The notes under the pieces were generated by a model that saw only the letters and a program-made list of their open reading frames with translations, was not told where the DNA came from and searched no databases. A stretch of DNA of 64,000 nt, taken from Juglans regia. Taxonomy: Eukaryota; Streptophyta; Magnoliopsida; Fagales; Juglandaceae. Positions 1 through 12,091 of this stretch are shown in pieces. Where the stretch lies: positions 33,935,866 through 33,999,865 of the forward strand of contig NC_049907.1 of the NCBI RefSeq assembly GCF_001411555.2, given 5' to 3'. Position 1 is the stretch's first letter. Each line of letters opens with the position of its first letter. The position numbers and the translations under genes are program-made.

Positions 1-1057
1 AAAGAGAAATAACAATTATAGTTTTAGAATGTGCAAGTCTCGTACACTTCTTTTAAAAAATTGATAAATTTAAAATTCATATAAAAAAAATATTATATTA
101 ATAATTAATCACAATTTTTTCAAAATAAATGTGTGATACTTGTAAACACTAAAAATATATCTAACGTTACTTGGATTGAAATAAGAATATGATTATATCT
201 AAAATCCACCTGACTTTAGAAAATTGCTAGTTTATGAAGGCCAAAAATATGGTCCACAACTACATGGGAATCATCTGGAAGACACTTTTATTACCCCTTC
301 CGATTTCCATTGACAGTGCAAATTTTTTATTTATTTTTTATTTTTAAAATTTTTTTTATGTATTTTAAAAAAAATACAAAAAAATAAACAAATACAAATG
401 TTGAAAGAAAAAAGTACATTCGGCAGCTTTTGTCGTGGAATCACTCTTTGGATACATCATTTCCCTTTTGGATATGTATATGCGGTGGTTCGTTTTATAA
501 ACCGAGCAATGCTACACATCCTCTATAATTTTTATATATCATATTTTAAAAAAAAAATTAATTTTTTAATATATATATATTTTTTGAGTTTATTTTTTTA
601 GGGTATGCAAATTCTGTGCAGCCCCTTTTAAAAAAATAGATAAATTTAAAATTTATATAAAAAATTATTTTTTAATAATAGATTTCGAATTTTTTTTTTT
701 AAATGTACAAAAATTATATACTTTAAAAATATATCTAGTATTATTCTATTAAAAAGAAGAAGTTAGAAGTGTATCATATTCCATTGCCATATAATATGGC
801 CCCCCTAACATACCTTAATAGACGCATCAAGTGCGGTGTAAAATTACATAAAAGACAGCTTTGAGTGTTTATCTCATCACACTAATTGGTTTAAGACAGC
901 TTTGAATTAGATGCACATAATTCGACAAGTACGTACTGATCAGCACCAATCAAGAATCCCCAATTTGACAGTAGCTGTATATATGTTTATGCTTTTGTAA
1001 ATCCAAGTTGTAATCCAACTTGTAAGGGGGTGGAATTTATGAAATATGATAATTACA

Positions 1058-1218
1058 GTTGTGAGCGGTGAGTATATAAGTATTATGTAATTATTTTAAA
1101 AAAAAATAAATAAATAGACATATATGAAAAAAAAATATTTTTTTAATTATAAATCTCACTTTTTTTCAAAACGACTGTACGGCACTTATGCACACTATAA
1201 TTATACATAATATTACTC
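1058..1218. repeat. MITE family A, degenerate copy
   Basis: A fold-back repeat. The left end reads outward through AGTATTATGTAATTATTTT. The right end contains a rough inverse with AAAACGACTGTACGGCACTT. The A/T centre includes a motif near AAATCTCACTTTTTTTC that recurs in the other copies. Family membership rests on comparison with the clear copy at 13391-13567. Confidence 0.5.
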
Positions 1219-1470
1219 GAAATTTATTACGATTTGCTGTTGGTAGTTATAAATTTTAAATAGATAAATCTTATAAAAATATTTTATAAAATAATAGGTG
1301 AATAAATTTTTTTTATTTTTTTAAGATAAAGTATATTTTTTAACAAAAATTTATATAAGAGTTGTATATTTTAGACTTGTCAGATCATTTCTTACAAGAT
1401 TATTATTCATGTTTAATTGGTTTTGTTACTATATATAGGCACGCGTGATGTTAATATGTTATTTGGTGCT

Positions 1471-1940
1471 TCTGTCATTAGTATTTGACTCATCAAATGA
1501 GTTTAATATTTAAAATTTGATATTTTAACTTTAAAATCTTAGTATTGGATTCACCATATGTTCAAATGTCAAGCTTTTAACTACAGAACATTTTTCTTCA
1601 TTTTCAAATTTGAAGATTTACTATTCACACTCTATAATCATTATTTTATTTATTTAAATTATTATTTCTCAATTTTGAGTCATAATATATTTAAATTAAG
1701 AAATAATAATTTGAGTATCAAATTAAATTATTAATTAATATATAGTTAGTATAATTGTAAAATATAAAAAAATAAATTAAAAATATTATTATTAATAAAA
1801 TAATATTATATTATTATTTTAATGAATCTAATAGTTAATCTAATATAGAGTTATAGATAAAGATTTTGAATTTATAAAAAAATATATACTTTTTTTAACA
1901 AATTTTAAAAATAAAAATGATGAATCGAATAGTAATGCTC
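1471..1940 (+). repeat. MITE family C copy 1
   Basis: An element of about 470 bp. Its left part (GTCATTAGTATTTGACTCAT) and right end (CGAATAGTAATGCTC) are imperfect inverted repeats of each other. Its ends and parts of its interior match, in reverse orientation, the element at 40084-40538, which has a clearer target-site duplication. It has no coding capacity. The target-site duplication is not clear for this copy. Confidence 0.55.
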
Positions 1941-2093
1941 AAGTCATCATTCTTGTAGTCAAAACAGTAAATTCGTCATCTGATATTGACATTAATGGTT
2001 ATTATTTTCCGAAAGCTACATAGGATAAGTTAGGTGGGTCAACTAGTGGCCTATTTGTGGGGTGGGGGCGGCGATTCGTTTGGATAATAAATT

Positions 2094-2270
2094 AAGGAGT
2101 AATATTATATATAAACGTAAAATGTGTAAATATTATATAGTTCTTTAAAAAAAGAATAGAATTTATTATAAAAAAATTAATTTTTTTTATATAAATTTCA
2201 TATTTATTTATTTTTTTAAAAGTAATTATACGATACTTACATCTCATAACTATAAGTATTATTTTCTAAA
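2094..2270. repeat. MITE family A copy
   Basis: A fold-back element. The left arm contains AATGTGTAAATATTATATAG. The right arm contains the approximate inverse, with TATACGATACTTACATCTCA. The centre carries the family motif AAATTTCATATTTATTTATT. It is non-coding. Confidence 0.6.
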
Positions 2271-3029
2271 TTAAGTAGTACCACTTGTGTGTAACGTTTT
2301 TAAAGGACGCTCTCCAGAAAGAAAAAAAAAAGAATTAACAAGATTTTTTCAAAAAAAAAAAAGTAGAGAATTAAAAAATAAAAGAAAAAAGGAATAAGAG
2401 GAGCAATAAATTAATTATGAATTATTCGCCAGTCTAATTAGTTAGGTAGGTGATTTAAGGAAAAAAGTTGCTCTTGCAGCCGGTAGCTCTCGCTGGAGTG
2501 ACTGTACTGTTGGTTTTTTTCCTTAATAATTAAATAAGTATTTTTTAATAATATTAATTTATTTTAAAAAAAATATTTGAAAGTGTTAGGAAAATACATA
2601 TAAAAAAATAATAAAAAAAATGAAGTAATGGGAGCCCCAGTGATAACTATAGAACCACCCTTCAATTAACATACTTGAGGAGCAAGGAGCAAGTTAATAG
2701 ATGATCCATGTTGAAAAGTTATGTGACTAATATTATGGATAAGTTTTAGGTGGATAAGTTTTGTGGAGATATTTTATAAAAAAAAAATATTTATTAAAAC
2801 TGATATTTTAATATTTGTATGTTGAGATATACATATTTTATAAAAAAAATTATACGACCCTTGCATATTTTTAAATTAAATAATAATAATAATAATAATA
2901 AACTGATTAGACATTCTCAAGATTATAAGAACTTTCAAATTAAATCGACAAGTACGTGTCATTCAAACATTATCTACAAAATCTTCTTCAAAATTGATCA
3001 ATTTTGAAGTTCTTATTTGAAGACCCGCT

Positions 3030-3560
3030 ACATACTTGTTGACTGTCAAACAACGGAAGAATAAAAGTTTGAAAGCGTATTTAACACACTTCAATAAAGA
3101 AAAGATGACGACCGATGACCAAGATGAGAAAATCATGCTAGCAGCATTATTGGAAGGTATTTGGCCAAGAAGCCATTTCATGGCCGAGTTGGCCCAAAAA
3201 ACCCCTTCCACCTTATGAGAGTTTATGGACAGGATTGATGATTTTGTTAATGCTGAAGACACATTGATTGCCTTAACCACCAAACCAGAAAGAAGGAGTA
3301 AGCGAGAAACGAAAGGAGGACGGAAGAAAGATCGAGATGGAGGTCAAAAAGCAAAGAGAGACCAACAAGAGTCAAGGCGGGATGGTAATGTAAGAAGGCA
3401 TAGAGGCGGTTATGTACACTATTAAGAAAAAACAAAGGAAGAAGAACTAACTGAGAACGAACGACAAACCGAGAAGTACTGCATTTATCATAAGACAAGG
3501 GAACACAGAACTGAGGACTTTTACAACCTGAAACGAAAAGTAGAAGAAATGAGGAACAAT
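3030..3560 (+). pseudogene. gag fragment (C-terminal part and zinc knuckle) of element 1
   Basis: Frames across this segment match the C-terminal half of a Tat-type Gag: SLKAYLTHFNKEKM, then LLEGIWPRSHFMAELA, then a basic KRETKGGRKKDR stretch. An in-frame TGA lies near 3218. The segment around 3470-3550 reads YCIYHKTREHRTEDFYNLK. This is the Tat CxxxH...GHxTxxC knuckle with the glycine and last cysteine lost. The matching segment in the gag at 15.2-15.5 kb (LLEGIWPRSPFMPELA) supports the call. The N-terminal gag is absent. Confidence 0.75.
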
Positions 3561-3828
3561 GGTGAGTTGGAGCGATTGATTGCCCAGAACATGAACCCCC
3601 CCCCAAATGGCGAACAAATGAACGAAAGAATGAGCACAAAAAATGAAAAAGTAAGAGTCTCAGGCTACGGGAATCACCAAAGAGGGTGAGGAGGTCAAAT
3701 GAACCTAGGGGCCGAAGAACGAGAGCAGATGAAAACTGAAGAAACCAACCTCTGGGTGAGATACACACCATCGCTGGCAGATATGTAGGAGGTGGCCCAA
3801 CTTCCTTAAGAAGAAAGGCCTATGCAAG

Positions 3829-4380
3829 GTGGGCAAGATTGAAGAAGTCTATAATGTAGAGAGGCACATCAAACAGACCAGAGTACAAGGATTCCCCACA
3901 ATATCTTTTGACTTGGAAGATTGCCGAGGGGTTGTGTATCCTCATGATGATGCTTTGGTGGTAACAATATTGGTGGCAAATTTTACCACCAGAAGAATAT
4001 TGATTGACAATGGAAGTTCAACGGATATCTTGTTTTGTGATGCTTTCAGTAAAATGGGAATTGGCGAAAAATAGTTGAAACCAGCACCAACTACATAGAA
4101 AATGTTCACTGGAGATGCTGTGTAACCAATGGAGTCCATTACATTACCAATATATGTAGGCATAGACCCTTATGTCGCCATGGCGATGACTGAGTTTTTA
4201 GTAGTGAGAACTCGGTCGGCATATAATGCGATCATTGGACGGCCCACGTTGAATGCATTCAAGGCCATTACCTCGACCTATCATCTAAAAATGAAGTTCC
4301 CAACAGGCGAGGCGCACAAACCAAGAGGAATAGGCAAAGTACGTTGCGAGCAGGTCTTGGCCAGAGAATGTTATGTGTAG
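3829..4380 (+). pseudogene. Retropepsin-like protease region of element 1
   Basis: This segment encodes the aspartic protease domain of the polyprotein. The motif RRILIDNGSSTDILF at about 3990-4033 is the plant-retroelement form of the catalytic D[ST]G loop. It is preceded by a beta-strand-like VVTILVANF. The second half, after stop codons near 4072 and 4122, contains FLVVRTRSAYNAIIGRPTLN, which matches the ILGRP motif of these proteases. Stops split the domain, so no functional protease is expected. Confidence 0.8.
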
Positions 4381-4607
4381 GAAATCAAACAAGGGCAAGG
4401 AGAGGTCAGTAACATGAATTCTGAAGAGAGCAGACGGTCCTCCCACTGGGACCACAAGTAATGGCGACAGAGTTAGATACTAGACATGAAGATACCCTAA
4501 AGAATGGGGAAGCAGATGAGCCTCTAGAGCTAGTCACCCTTGAGCAAAATCATCCTGAAAGCCATGTGCAGATCGGGACAAAATTGGCATAAGAAGAAAG
4601 ACAACAA

Positions 4608-6384
4608 TTGATAGATTTCCTTTTAAACTATAAAGATGTATTCGCATGTAGTCATAAAAATATGCCAGGGATAGGCAAGGAAGTCATCGAACATGAGCTG
4701 AACGTAGACCCAAAGGTACGTCTAGTAAAACAAAAGAAAAGAAACTTTAGTACCGAGAAGTACGAAGCAATCGCGGAGGAGGTAGATCGTTTGTTAGTAG
4801 CTGGATTCATCAAAGAAACACATTCTCCAGAGTAGCTGTCTAACGTGGTGTTGGTAAAAAAGTCCAACGAGAAGTGGCGAATGTGTGTGGATTTTACCGA
4901 CCTCAACAAGTCCTGCCCAAAACATAGTTTCCCATTACCAATGATAGATCTGATAGTAGACGCAACAACATGGCATAAAATGTTAAGCTTTATAAATGCC
5001 TACTAAGGATAAAATTAAATCAAGATGAAGAAGGCTAATTAGGAGAAAACCGCATTTATAAATGACCGGGGACTATATTGCTATAAGGTGATGCCTTTTG
5101 GCTTGAAGAACGCTGGGGAAACCTACCAGAGGTTGGTAAACAAAATGTTTAAAAACCAGATCGGAAGAAGTATGGAGGTATACGTCGATGATCTACTAGT
5201 AAAAAGCAAAGAGTTTGACCAACACATGGAAGATCTTAGGGAGGCCTTTCGGGTACCAAATGAAGCTCAACCCAATGAAATGCGCATTCAGAGTACAGTC
5301 GGGAGAATTCCTCAGTTTTATGGTGACAGACAGAGGAATCGAAGCAAATCCCGAGAAACTCAGAGCAATAATAGAGCTGAAGTCGCCCATGAACTTGAAC
5401 GAAGTACAAAAACTGGCAAGCAAGATTGCAGCTCTGAATAGGTTTGTATCCCGATCAACGGATAAACATCTTCCTTTCTTTCATGTGCTTAAGAAAGCAT
5501 GAGAGTGGAATGCCAAGTGCAAAGAAACATTCACTCAGTTGAAAGAGTATCTAGTTAAGCCACCATTACTCAGTCGTGCCAAGCCGAGAGAGCCATTGTC
5601 ATTGTACCTAGCAGTAACTCCAGACGCAGTATCAGTTGCATTGGTACGAGAGGAAGTGAAGGAGCAAAAACTAGTGTATTACGTAAGCAGGGCGTTGAGA
5701 GGAGCAGAAACCAGGTATCCAAAGGTTGAGTTGGTCGCCTTCACTGTAGTAGCAGCAGCAAGGCGATTACGGCCTTATTTTCAAGCCCATCCAATAAAGG
5801 TAATCACTTCGTCACCTCTACAAAAGGTGTTGCAGAAACCAGACACCTCAGGATGGTTAGTCAAATGGTCAATTGAAATAAGTGAGTACGACATCAACTA
5901 CATACCAAAAAATGCCGTGAAAGGGCAGATACTAGCCAACTTTGTAGCAAAATTTTTGAATTTCAAAGAAGAAGTCCACAAACCATCTAAGAAGAATCCA
6001 TGGCAAGTGTATGTAGATAAGTCAACCTGCCGAGCAAGTGGGGGAGTCGGTGTGTACATAGTAACCAGTGAGGGGAAAGAGTCGAACCATGTAGTACGAT
6101 TGGAGTTCAAAGTGACAAACAACGAAGCATAGTAGGAAGTAGTACTCATCGGTTTGACGATCACGAGGGTATTGGGAGGCGAAGAAGTCGAGATTAAAGC
6201 TGATTCACAAGTGGTAGTCGGGAAAATCACAGGAGAATATTTGGCGAGGGAATCCAAGCTAATAAAATACCTTCACCAAGTTCAGGAGCAAAGCAAGGGT
6301 CTCAAATACTTTCAAATCGAGAAGATACCTCGTGGAGACAATTTCAAGGCTGACCGATTGGCTCATGCAACCTCAACAAAGTAA
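4608..6384 (+). pseudogene. Reverse transcriptase and RNase H region of element 1
   Basis: The RT domain runs from about 4608 to 5500. It includes PLPMIDLIVDA, the MPFGLKNAGETYQRLVN block and the YVDDLLVKSK catalytic motif at about 5189-5218. A frameshift near 5255 moves the reading frame, after which MKLNPMKCAF and FLSFMVTDRGIEANPEK continue the RT thumb and connection. From 5539 the connection leads into RNase H, with YVSRALRGAETRYPKVE, WQVYVDKSTC (the usual glycine after the catalytic Asp is Lys), KADSQVVVG and ADRLAHATS. In-frame stops occur near 4834, 5005, 5502 and 6130. The order and motifs are certain; activity is not possible. Confidence 0.88.
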
Positions 6385-6420
6385 GAAGAAACACTACCAT
6401 AGAATGTTGATTTACGAACA

Positions 6421-7676
6421 ATGGCTAGACCAGCGGTAGGAGAGGAAAGCTTGCACATCAAGGAGAATACGCCAGGATGTGCCAATAAAATAAAAAAGTA
6501 TTTGGAGACAAGTGAACTTCCCCCATCTCGGGAAAATGCGAGAAAGTTAAAAAGTAAGGCGACCAGGTTTACCAGAGTTAACGGAGTACTTTGCAAGCGG
6601 GGTTTCTCAAACCCATTGTTGCGATGCGTAACAGAGGAAGAAGTTGAGTACGTGATGAAGGAAATACATGAGGGGATTTGCGGGAGTCACTCAAGGAGAC
6701 GATCACTCGCCGCAAAAATTGTAAAGGCAGGATACTATTGGCCAAACACACTCAAAGATGCGAAGGAGTTCGCGAAAAAAATGTGTCCAGTGCCATATTC
6801 ATGCACCAATCCCAAGTGCACCCCCTGAAGAGTTGTGGTCGATAACATCCCCATGGTCGTTTGCCCAATGAGCATTAGACTTTGTAGGCCATATGACCCC
6901 TAGCAAGGGAGGAACCAAATTCATTATCGTAGCCGTCGATTACTTTACAAAGTGGGCAGAAGCTGAGACGAAGGCTACAATAACTGCTCAAAGTGTGACA
7001 AAGTTCCTATGGAAGGCAGTAGTGTGCAGGTTCAGAATACCTCAGTGTAATATTTCTGATAGCGGAAGACAAATTGACTCTGAACATTATCGTCAATGGT
7101 GTGCAAAATTAGGAATCAAGGTCAAGTACTCTTCCCCAGGCCATCCCCAGGCAAACAGACAGGTGGAAGCAACTAATAAAACCATCATGAGAATACTGAA
7201 AAAGAAGATAGGCGACAGAAATGGACTATTTGCCGACGAGCTCCCGAAAATTTTGTGGGCTTATAGAACCACATCAAAAGAAGAAATTTTGCCAAGCTAC
7301 AGTAGTAGAGGTCGGGTTACCAATCTATAGAAGAAGAAATTTTGACCTAGAAGCAAACTTAGTAGGGTTAGAAGAAAGCCTAGACCTATTTGGGGAAATA
7401 AGGGCAAATGCATAAGTTAGAGTTGCAGCTTCTAAAAAGAAAGCAGAACAATACTTTAACAAGCGAGTGAGGCCCATATCTTTTAAAGCAGTCGACTTAG
7501 TGCTGAAGGAGACCGGAGTGACCTTGGGAGAAGAAGGGAAATTAGGCCCATGGTGGGAAGGACCTTACGTTGTAGTGGCAAGCCACAGACCGGGAACTTA
7601 CCACCTCAAGGATGCCGCAGGACGCCAGCTACGGCAATCATGGAATGCGAAGCACCTACGAAAGTACTACGGTTAA
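6421..7676 (+). pseudogene. Integrase region of element 1
   Basis: The N-terminal zinc-binding region is recognisable from EIHEGICGSHSRR to AGYYWPNTLKDA, but it runs into a frame break near 6828. The DDE core follows: VDYFTKWAEAE (first Asp), NISDSGRQIDSEHY (second Asp, with the usual SDNG changed to SDSG) and RQVEATNKTI (Glu). A frameshift near 7300 separates the core from the C-terminal domain at 7467-7676, which reads GPWWEGPYVVVASHRPGTYH and ends in SWNAKHLRKYYG. This ending is typical of Tat pol proteins and marks the end of the polyprotein. Confidence 0.85.
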
Positions 7677-7829
7677 AGGAAAGATATGTAGTTTTCTTTT
7701 ATTTGGTTTGTTGATTTACATATGAATATCATTTTCAATAAATTCCGTCACATTTCTTCCACCTTTTCTTTGGTTTTGTTCCTTTTGGCATTTCAATAAA
7801 TGACCAAGACTTGAAAAAAATTGAGAAAG

Positions 7830-9135
7830 GAAAAGGCGACGTGGTCGAGGAACTCTCCCACAAGCCTAAAAATTTAAAGGTTAAAACGGTTAAGAAACTC
7901 TCCCGTTAACACCTTCATGCCAAAAGACGATGTGGTCAAGGAACTCTCCCATGAGCCTAAAAACTTAAAAGTTAAAACGGTCAAGGAAGTCTCCCATTAA
8001 CACCTTCACGCCAAAAGGTGACATGGTCGAGGAAGTCTCCTACGAGCCTAAAAGCTTAAAGGTTAAAATGGTCGAGAAACTCTCTCGTTAACACCTTCAT
8101 GCCAAAAGGAACGTGGTCGAGGAACTCTTCCACGAGCCTAAAAACTTAAAGGTTAAAACGGTCGAGGAACTCTCCCGTTAACACCTTCACGCCAAAAGGA
8201 GACATGTTCGATGAACTCTCCCACGAGCCTAAAAACTTAATGGTTAAAACGGTCGAGGAAGTCTCCCGTTAACACCTTCACACCAAAAGGCAACGTGGTC
8301 GAGAAACTCTCCCACGAGCCTAAAAAAACTTAAAAGTTAAAATGGTCAAGAAACTCTCCCGTTAACACCTTCATGCCAAAAGGCGACGTGGTCGAAGAAC
8401 TCTCCCATGAGCTTAAAAACTTAAAGGTTAAAACGGTCGAGTAACTCTCCCGTTAACATCTTCATGCCAAAAGACGACGTGGTCGAGTAACTCTCCCACG
8501 AGCCTAAAAAAACTTAAATGTTAAAACAGTCGAGAAACTCTCCCGTTAACACTTTCACGCCAAAGGGCGACGTGGTCGAGAAACTCTCCCACGAGCCTAA
8601 AAAAATCTTAAAAGTTAAAACGGTCGAGGAACTCTCCCGTTAACACCTTCACACAAAAAGGTGATGTGGTCAAGGAACTCTCCCACCAACTTAAAAACTT
8701 AGAGGTTAAAATGGTCGAGGAACTCTCCCGTTAACACCTTTACACCAAAAGGTGATGTGGTCAATGAACTCTCCCACAAACCTAAAAACTTAAAGGTTAA
8801 AACGGTCGAGGAACTCTCTCGTTATCACCTTCACACCAAAAGGCGATGTGGTCGAGGAACTTTCTCACAAACCTAAAAGCTTAAATGTTAAAACGCTTGA
8901 AGAACTCTCCTGTTAATAACCCAAAAGGCGACGTGGTTAGTGAACTCTCTCACAAACCTAAAAACTTAAAGGTTAAAATGGTTGTGGAACTCTCCCGTTA
9001 GCACCTTCGCACCAAAATGCGACATGGTCGATGAACTCTCCCACGAGCCTAAAAACCTAAAAGTTAAAACAGTTAAGAAAATCTCCTGTTAACACCTTCT
9101 CGCTAGCAGGCGACATGATAGAGGAACTCTCCCCC
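7830..9135 (+). repeat. Tandem array, ~91-bp monomer, about 14 copies
   Basis: The monomer begins near GGCGACGTGGTCGAGG and runs through AACTCTCCCACGAGCC, AAAAACTTAAAGGTTAAAAC and CTCTCCCGTTAACACC before restarting. Starts at 7837, 7928, 8019 and 8109 give the 90-91 bp period. Each monomer is made of two related halves of about 45 bp, both containing GGTCGAGGAACTCTCCC. The array sits between the end of pol and the antisense ORF of element 1. There is no ORF, and copies diverge by scattered substitutions and small indels. Confidence 0.9.
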
Positions 9136-9600
9136 GCTAGCTGTAAAGGGTTAAAGGAGATCAAGAAAATCTCCTACCGATGGGGGACGTGATGCTGGAA
9201 ATCGTGAACAACATAAGGCTAATACATAAGGTATGAATAACATGAGTTGACATCATGATGCATGAGCAGCAATAAATACTTCACAGCCAACAACCAAAGT
9301 TCAAAGGCCTCAAAAATGGTTTACAAAAGTCCAATAAAAAAAATGGCTTTCGAAGTTCATTCATTTGCAAGGCTTTAAAAAAGAGAGAAATAGAGAATTA
9401 AAAATATGTTCTTTGGAATTATTGACCAAAGTATTAAGGGGAACGTAACAATACCGGCGCAAAAACACTACAAAGCTGTTAAACAAAGGCATTGATGACC
9501 TCTGCTCGACGAGTATGTAAGGAGGCCGAGGAAGCCACCAGATGGGAGCTAGAGGAACCTCTCAATTTGATATTCGGCGAGGAAACATTTGCAAAGTTCC
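9135..9600. other. Spacer between tandem array and antisense ORF
   Basis: I recognise no gene here. The segment joins the last decayed 91-bp monomer to the 3' side of the antisense ORF. It is part of the non-coding 3' region of element 1. Confidence 0.6.
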
Positions 9601-9601
9601 C

Positions 9602-11400
9602 CTAGGGAAAAGCGGCTTCAGTGGCGATAAACAAATTACAGCAAATAGATGGTTCAGCAGGAGGGCCTGAGCAGTTTTTTGCCTTCCCCATCTCACCAGT
9701 TTCATCCTGATGAGGTACAGTCTGATCAATCCCAAGATTCTCCTCAGGAGTTGTCAAAGATGCTTTGCCACTTCCCCGAGGAGAAATGCTAAAAGGTGGC
9801 GAAGGAATCAAAACCATGCTGCCACTGGCGAGGGAAAGGGCTGGAAAAACAAAGGGCAAATTCGAAGTAACCCCAACCGAAATCATCGTGGCAAGGGGGA
9901 ACTAGGCGCCGCAACTAACTCTTGAACACTCCCCTCTTCGCCCCCTCCAATCGAGGAAGATCCGAAGGACAGTCAGAAGCCACATAAACGATTGACGGGG
10001 CAAGTTCAGTAGAGGCGTATAAGCTTCAAAAGGTGGGAAGCTCGCAAGAGTGGAAGGAGGCATTGTAAGGAGGAAAAAATTCAAAATAGGAATGTCCTCT
10101 TCCACTGGAGTATCATCTCATTGCTGCTGGGAATCATCAGTTAGAGTCGTCGAGGGTTGCACAGCAGCTTCGGCGGCCGCCTCTACTGCGAGTATACTAT
10201 TAAGATCTTCCTCGGCCGGCAACATGATGTCATCCAAAGAAAGAAGTAGTGGATCCATAAAGGCAGCCATAAGGCTCAGTTTCTCCTAAAAAGTAGCCAA
10301 CTTGGTGCTCCCACCTTTCCGGGAGGTAGTTTTACTCGGCAACTCCTGAGAAGAACTCAACTTGGCCCTATTTCATTTTTTAGTAAGAGATATCAATTTT
10401 GTATCTCCGCCCGCCACTGACAGAAGTAGAGAACCACATTTGGATGAAATAGATTCATCTGAACGAGGTGAGACACGAGCCTTTTTAACATTTTTTTGTT
10501 TCTTCCCGCCTTCACCAGGACGTTTCTTCTTCTTCAAGTCTTCTGCCTGCGGGGCAGCTCCCAAAAACTCACGTCCCAAAATATGGGCGCAACTGGGAAC
10601 CATCACGAACTTCTCAATATTACTAGGGGTTAAAAGAGCATCAGAGAGACACAGTTTGGGGTGAGCTTGAGCCCAAGACTCCACTAGCCTAACACAAGCC
10701 TCCTCGCTAGGGGAAAGAATCACTTCGTAGTCATCCCCATTGAGGACAGGAGACCAACACGCCTTAATAAAAAATTCCCGATTAGGAATTTCAGCGGCAG
10801 GAAATTCCCAGCTAGAGCCAGCAATAAGAAAAATTTTGTTGGTCTATTCCTTCATATGTGAGTACTTACACTCTAAACAACCAAGGCCCGACGAGCTCTA
10901 AAACTGTAGAGATTCTCCTCCAGACGCCTAAATCCATGAAGGGACAAAAACTTGGGGGTTGTTAGGTCTGAGTATTCATCGCCCACAGGTTCTAGCACCC
11001 GTTGCCACAAAACGCATCAGGCCATCAAGATTCTCCAAGCATTGGGCACCAACTGAGTCAAAGCAAGCCCTAAGACGTCTAACACATCGCGAAATGGGTA
11101 AACAAAAGGCAATCGAAGCCCTATGGTAAATATAGCAAGATAAAGGGCAACAGAGACAACCATACCTTTAGCGTCGATAAGTTTCTGGTTGGGAGCATGA
11201 GCTTTCAACTCAAAGGAATCAGGGATGTTGAAGTTATTCCGGGCATTCTCCAACTCACGCGAAGTGATGACGGAGGACCAGCGAGAACCCACAAAAATGG
11301 AAGTCGGCAGAGCAACAACAATTCGGGGAGGGGAGTCGCGGGGTGAAGAATAGTCTGGAGCAACCACCACTAGCTTACCCTTGGAAGAAGAGGAAGCCAT
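9602..11400 (-). pseudogene. Antisense ORF of element 1 (Transposase_28-like)
   Basis: Reading on minus from an ATG at 11400 gives MASSSSKGKLVVVAP and then a domain whose end, GLRLPFVYPFRDVLDVLGLA followed by LTQLVPNAWRIL, matches the pattern of Pfam Transposase_28 ('putative gypsy type transposon'). The frame breaks near 11017. Further open pieces follow at 10723-10373 (with a KKKKRP basic patch) and around 10105-9602, probably the decayed C-terminal half. The ORF runs opposite to gag-pol and lies between the tandem array and where the 3' LTR should be. The role of such ORFs is unknown; despite the family name I see no transposase catalytic motif. Confidence 0.65.
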
Positions 11401-11866
11401 GGAAGGGTGAAGGAAATCACAAGAAACACAAGAGGCAAGAACCCAAAGAAGAAAAATGCAAGAACTCAAGGGAAGAAGAGGAAGGCAAGAAAACGTGACG
11501 GGAGAGCAAAAGAAGAGGAAAAATGGGAAATAATAGGAGTTGAAATTAAGTAACGGTTGATGTACCCAAGTAGAGGAAACGAAGTGGCACATTGACACAC
11601 CTCGAAGAAAGAAACGACACCTAGTAATCAAGTCCCATCACGCCACACGCAATGAGATTTCGCTGGGTAACTGGAGAGGACATCCCGATCGGTTAACCCC
11701 TGAAATGGACCTGGGCCCTTATCAAACGACTAAAACCCATATCATGACCGAGAGGTCCAGTCCAGCACAAAGAGAGCCCAACCCATGGCCAATAATGATT
11801 GTACTTCATATCGCTTGGTTTAGGGCATTTGATTGTACTTCAATAGTCAAGATTACTACTGTCTTA

Positions 11867-12088
11867 GGCTGTTTGTTTTCACATATGAAATAAAATGAGA
11901 TGAGATAAGTTGAGATAAAAGTTCAAAATGGAATAAAATATTATTAGAATATATTTTTTTAATATTATTTTGTTTTGAAATTTGAAAATTTTGAATTTCT
12001 TATTTTATTTTGTGTGAAAATTTAGTAAAGTTGTAATGATTAAATTAGATAAAATGAGACGAAAATAATTATGAAAATAAACGAGACC
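11867..12088 (+). repeat. MITE family B (Tourist-like) with TTA target duplication
   Basis: The left end is GGCTGTTTGTTTTC and the right end is AATAAACGAGACC, an imperfect inverse. A TTA occurs directly outside both ends (11864-11866 and 12089-12091). TTA/TAA duplications and GGCCT-like ends are typical of PIF/Harbinger-derived Tourist MITEs. The inside is AT-rich, with the family motif AAATGAGATGAGATAAGTTG. Confidence 0.7.
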
Positions 12089-12091
12089 TTA

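Larger units (their letters stand above)
1..3010. other. AT-rich intergenic DNA with MITE remnants
   Basis: I see no gene in this stretch. It is very AT-rich, with long A/T runs and short spurious ORFs. It contains MITE copies listed separately (family A near 1058 and 2094, family C at 1471) and two weaker family-A-like patches at about 25-165 and 604-745. An (AAT)n run lies at about 2880-2901. The right edge abuts the truncated start of a retrotransposon gag region. Confidence 0.7.
3010..11640 (+). mobile_element. Degenerate Ty3/gypsy (Tat-like) retrotransposon, element 1
   Basis: The order of parts on + is partial gag, zinc-knuckle region, protease, reverse transcriptase, RNase H, integrase, a 91-bp tandem array, a spacer, and an antisense ORF on the opposite strand. 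The 5' LTR and start of gag are missing, and I find no convincing 3' LTR past 11.6 kb, so both ends are truncated. Many in-frame stops and frameshifts show it is dead. The gag type (CxxxH...HxTxD knuckle), the DNGSS protease and the antisense ORF after pol point to the Tat group. It is close in gag to the element at 14.2-19.9 kb and in pol to the one at 46.8 kb. Confidence 0.85.

Noticed and set aside
11640..11866. A 3' LTR for element 1 after the antisense ORF.
   Set aside because: No matching 5' copy exists and no TG...CA boundary or polypurine tract is convincing.
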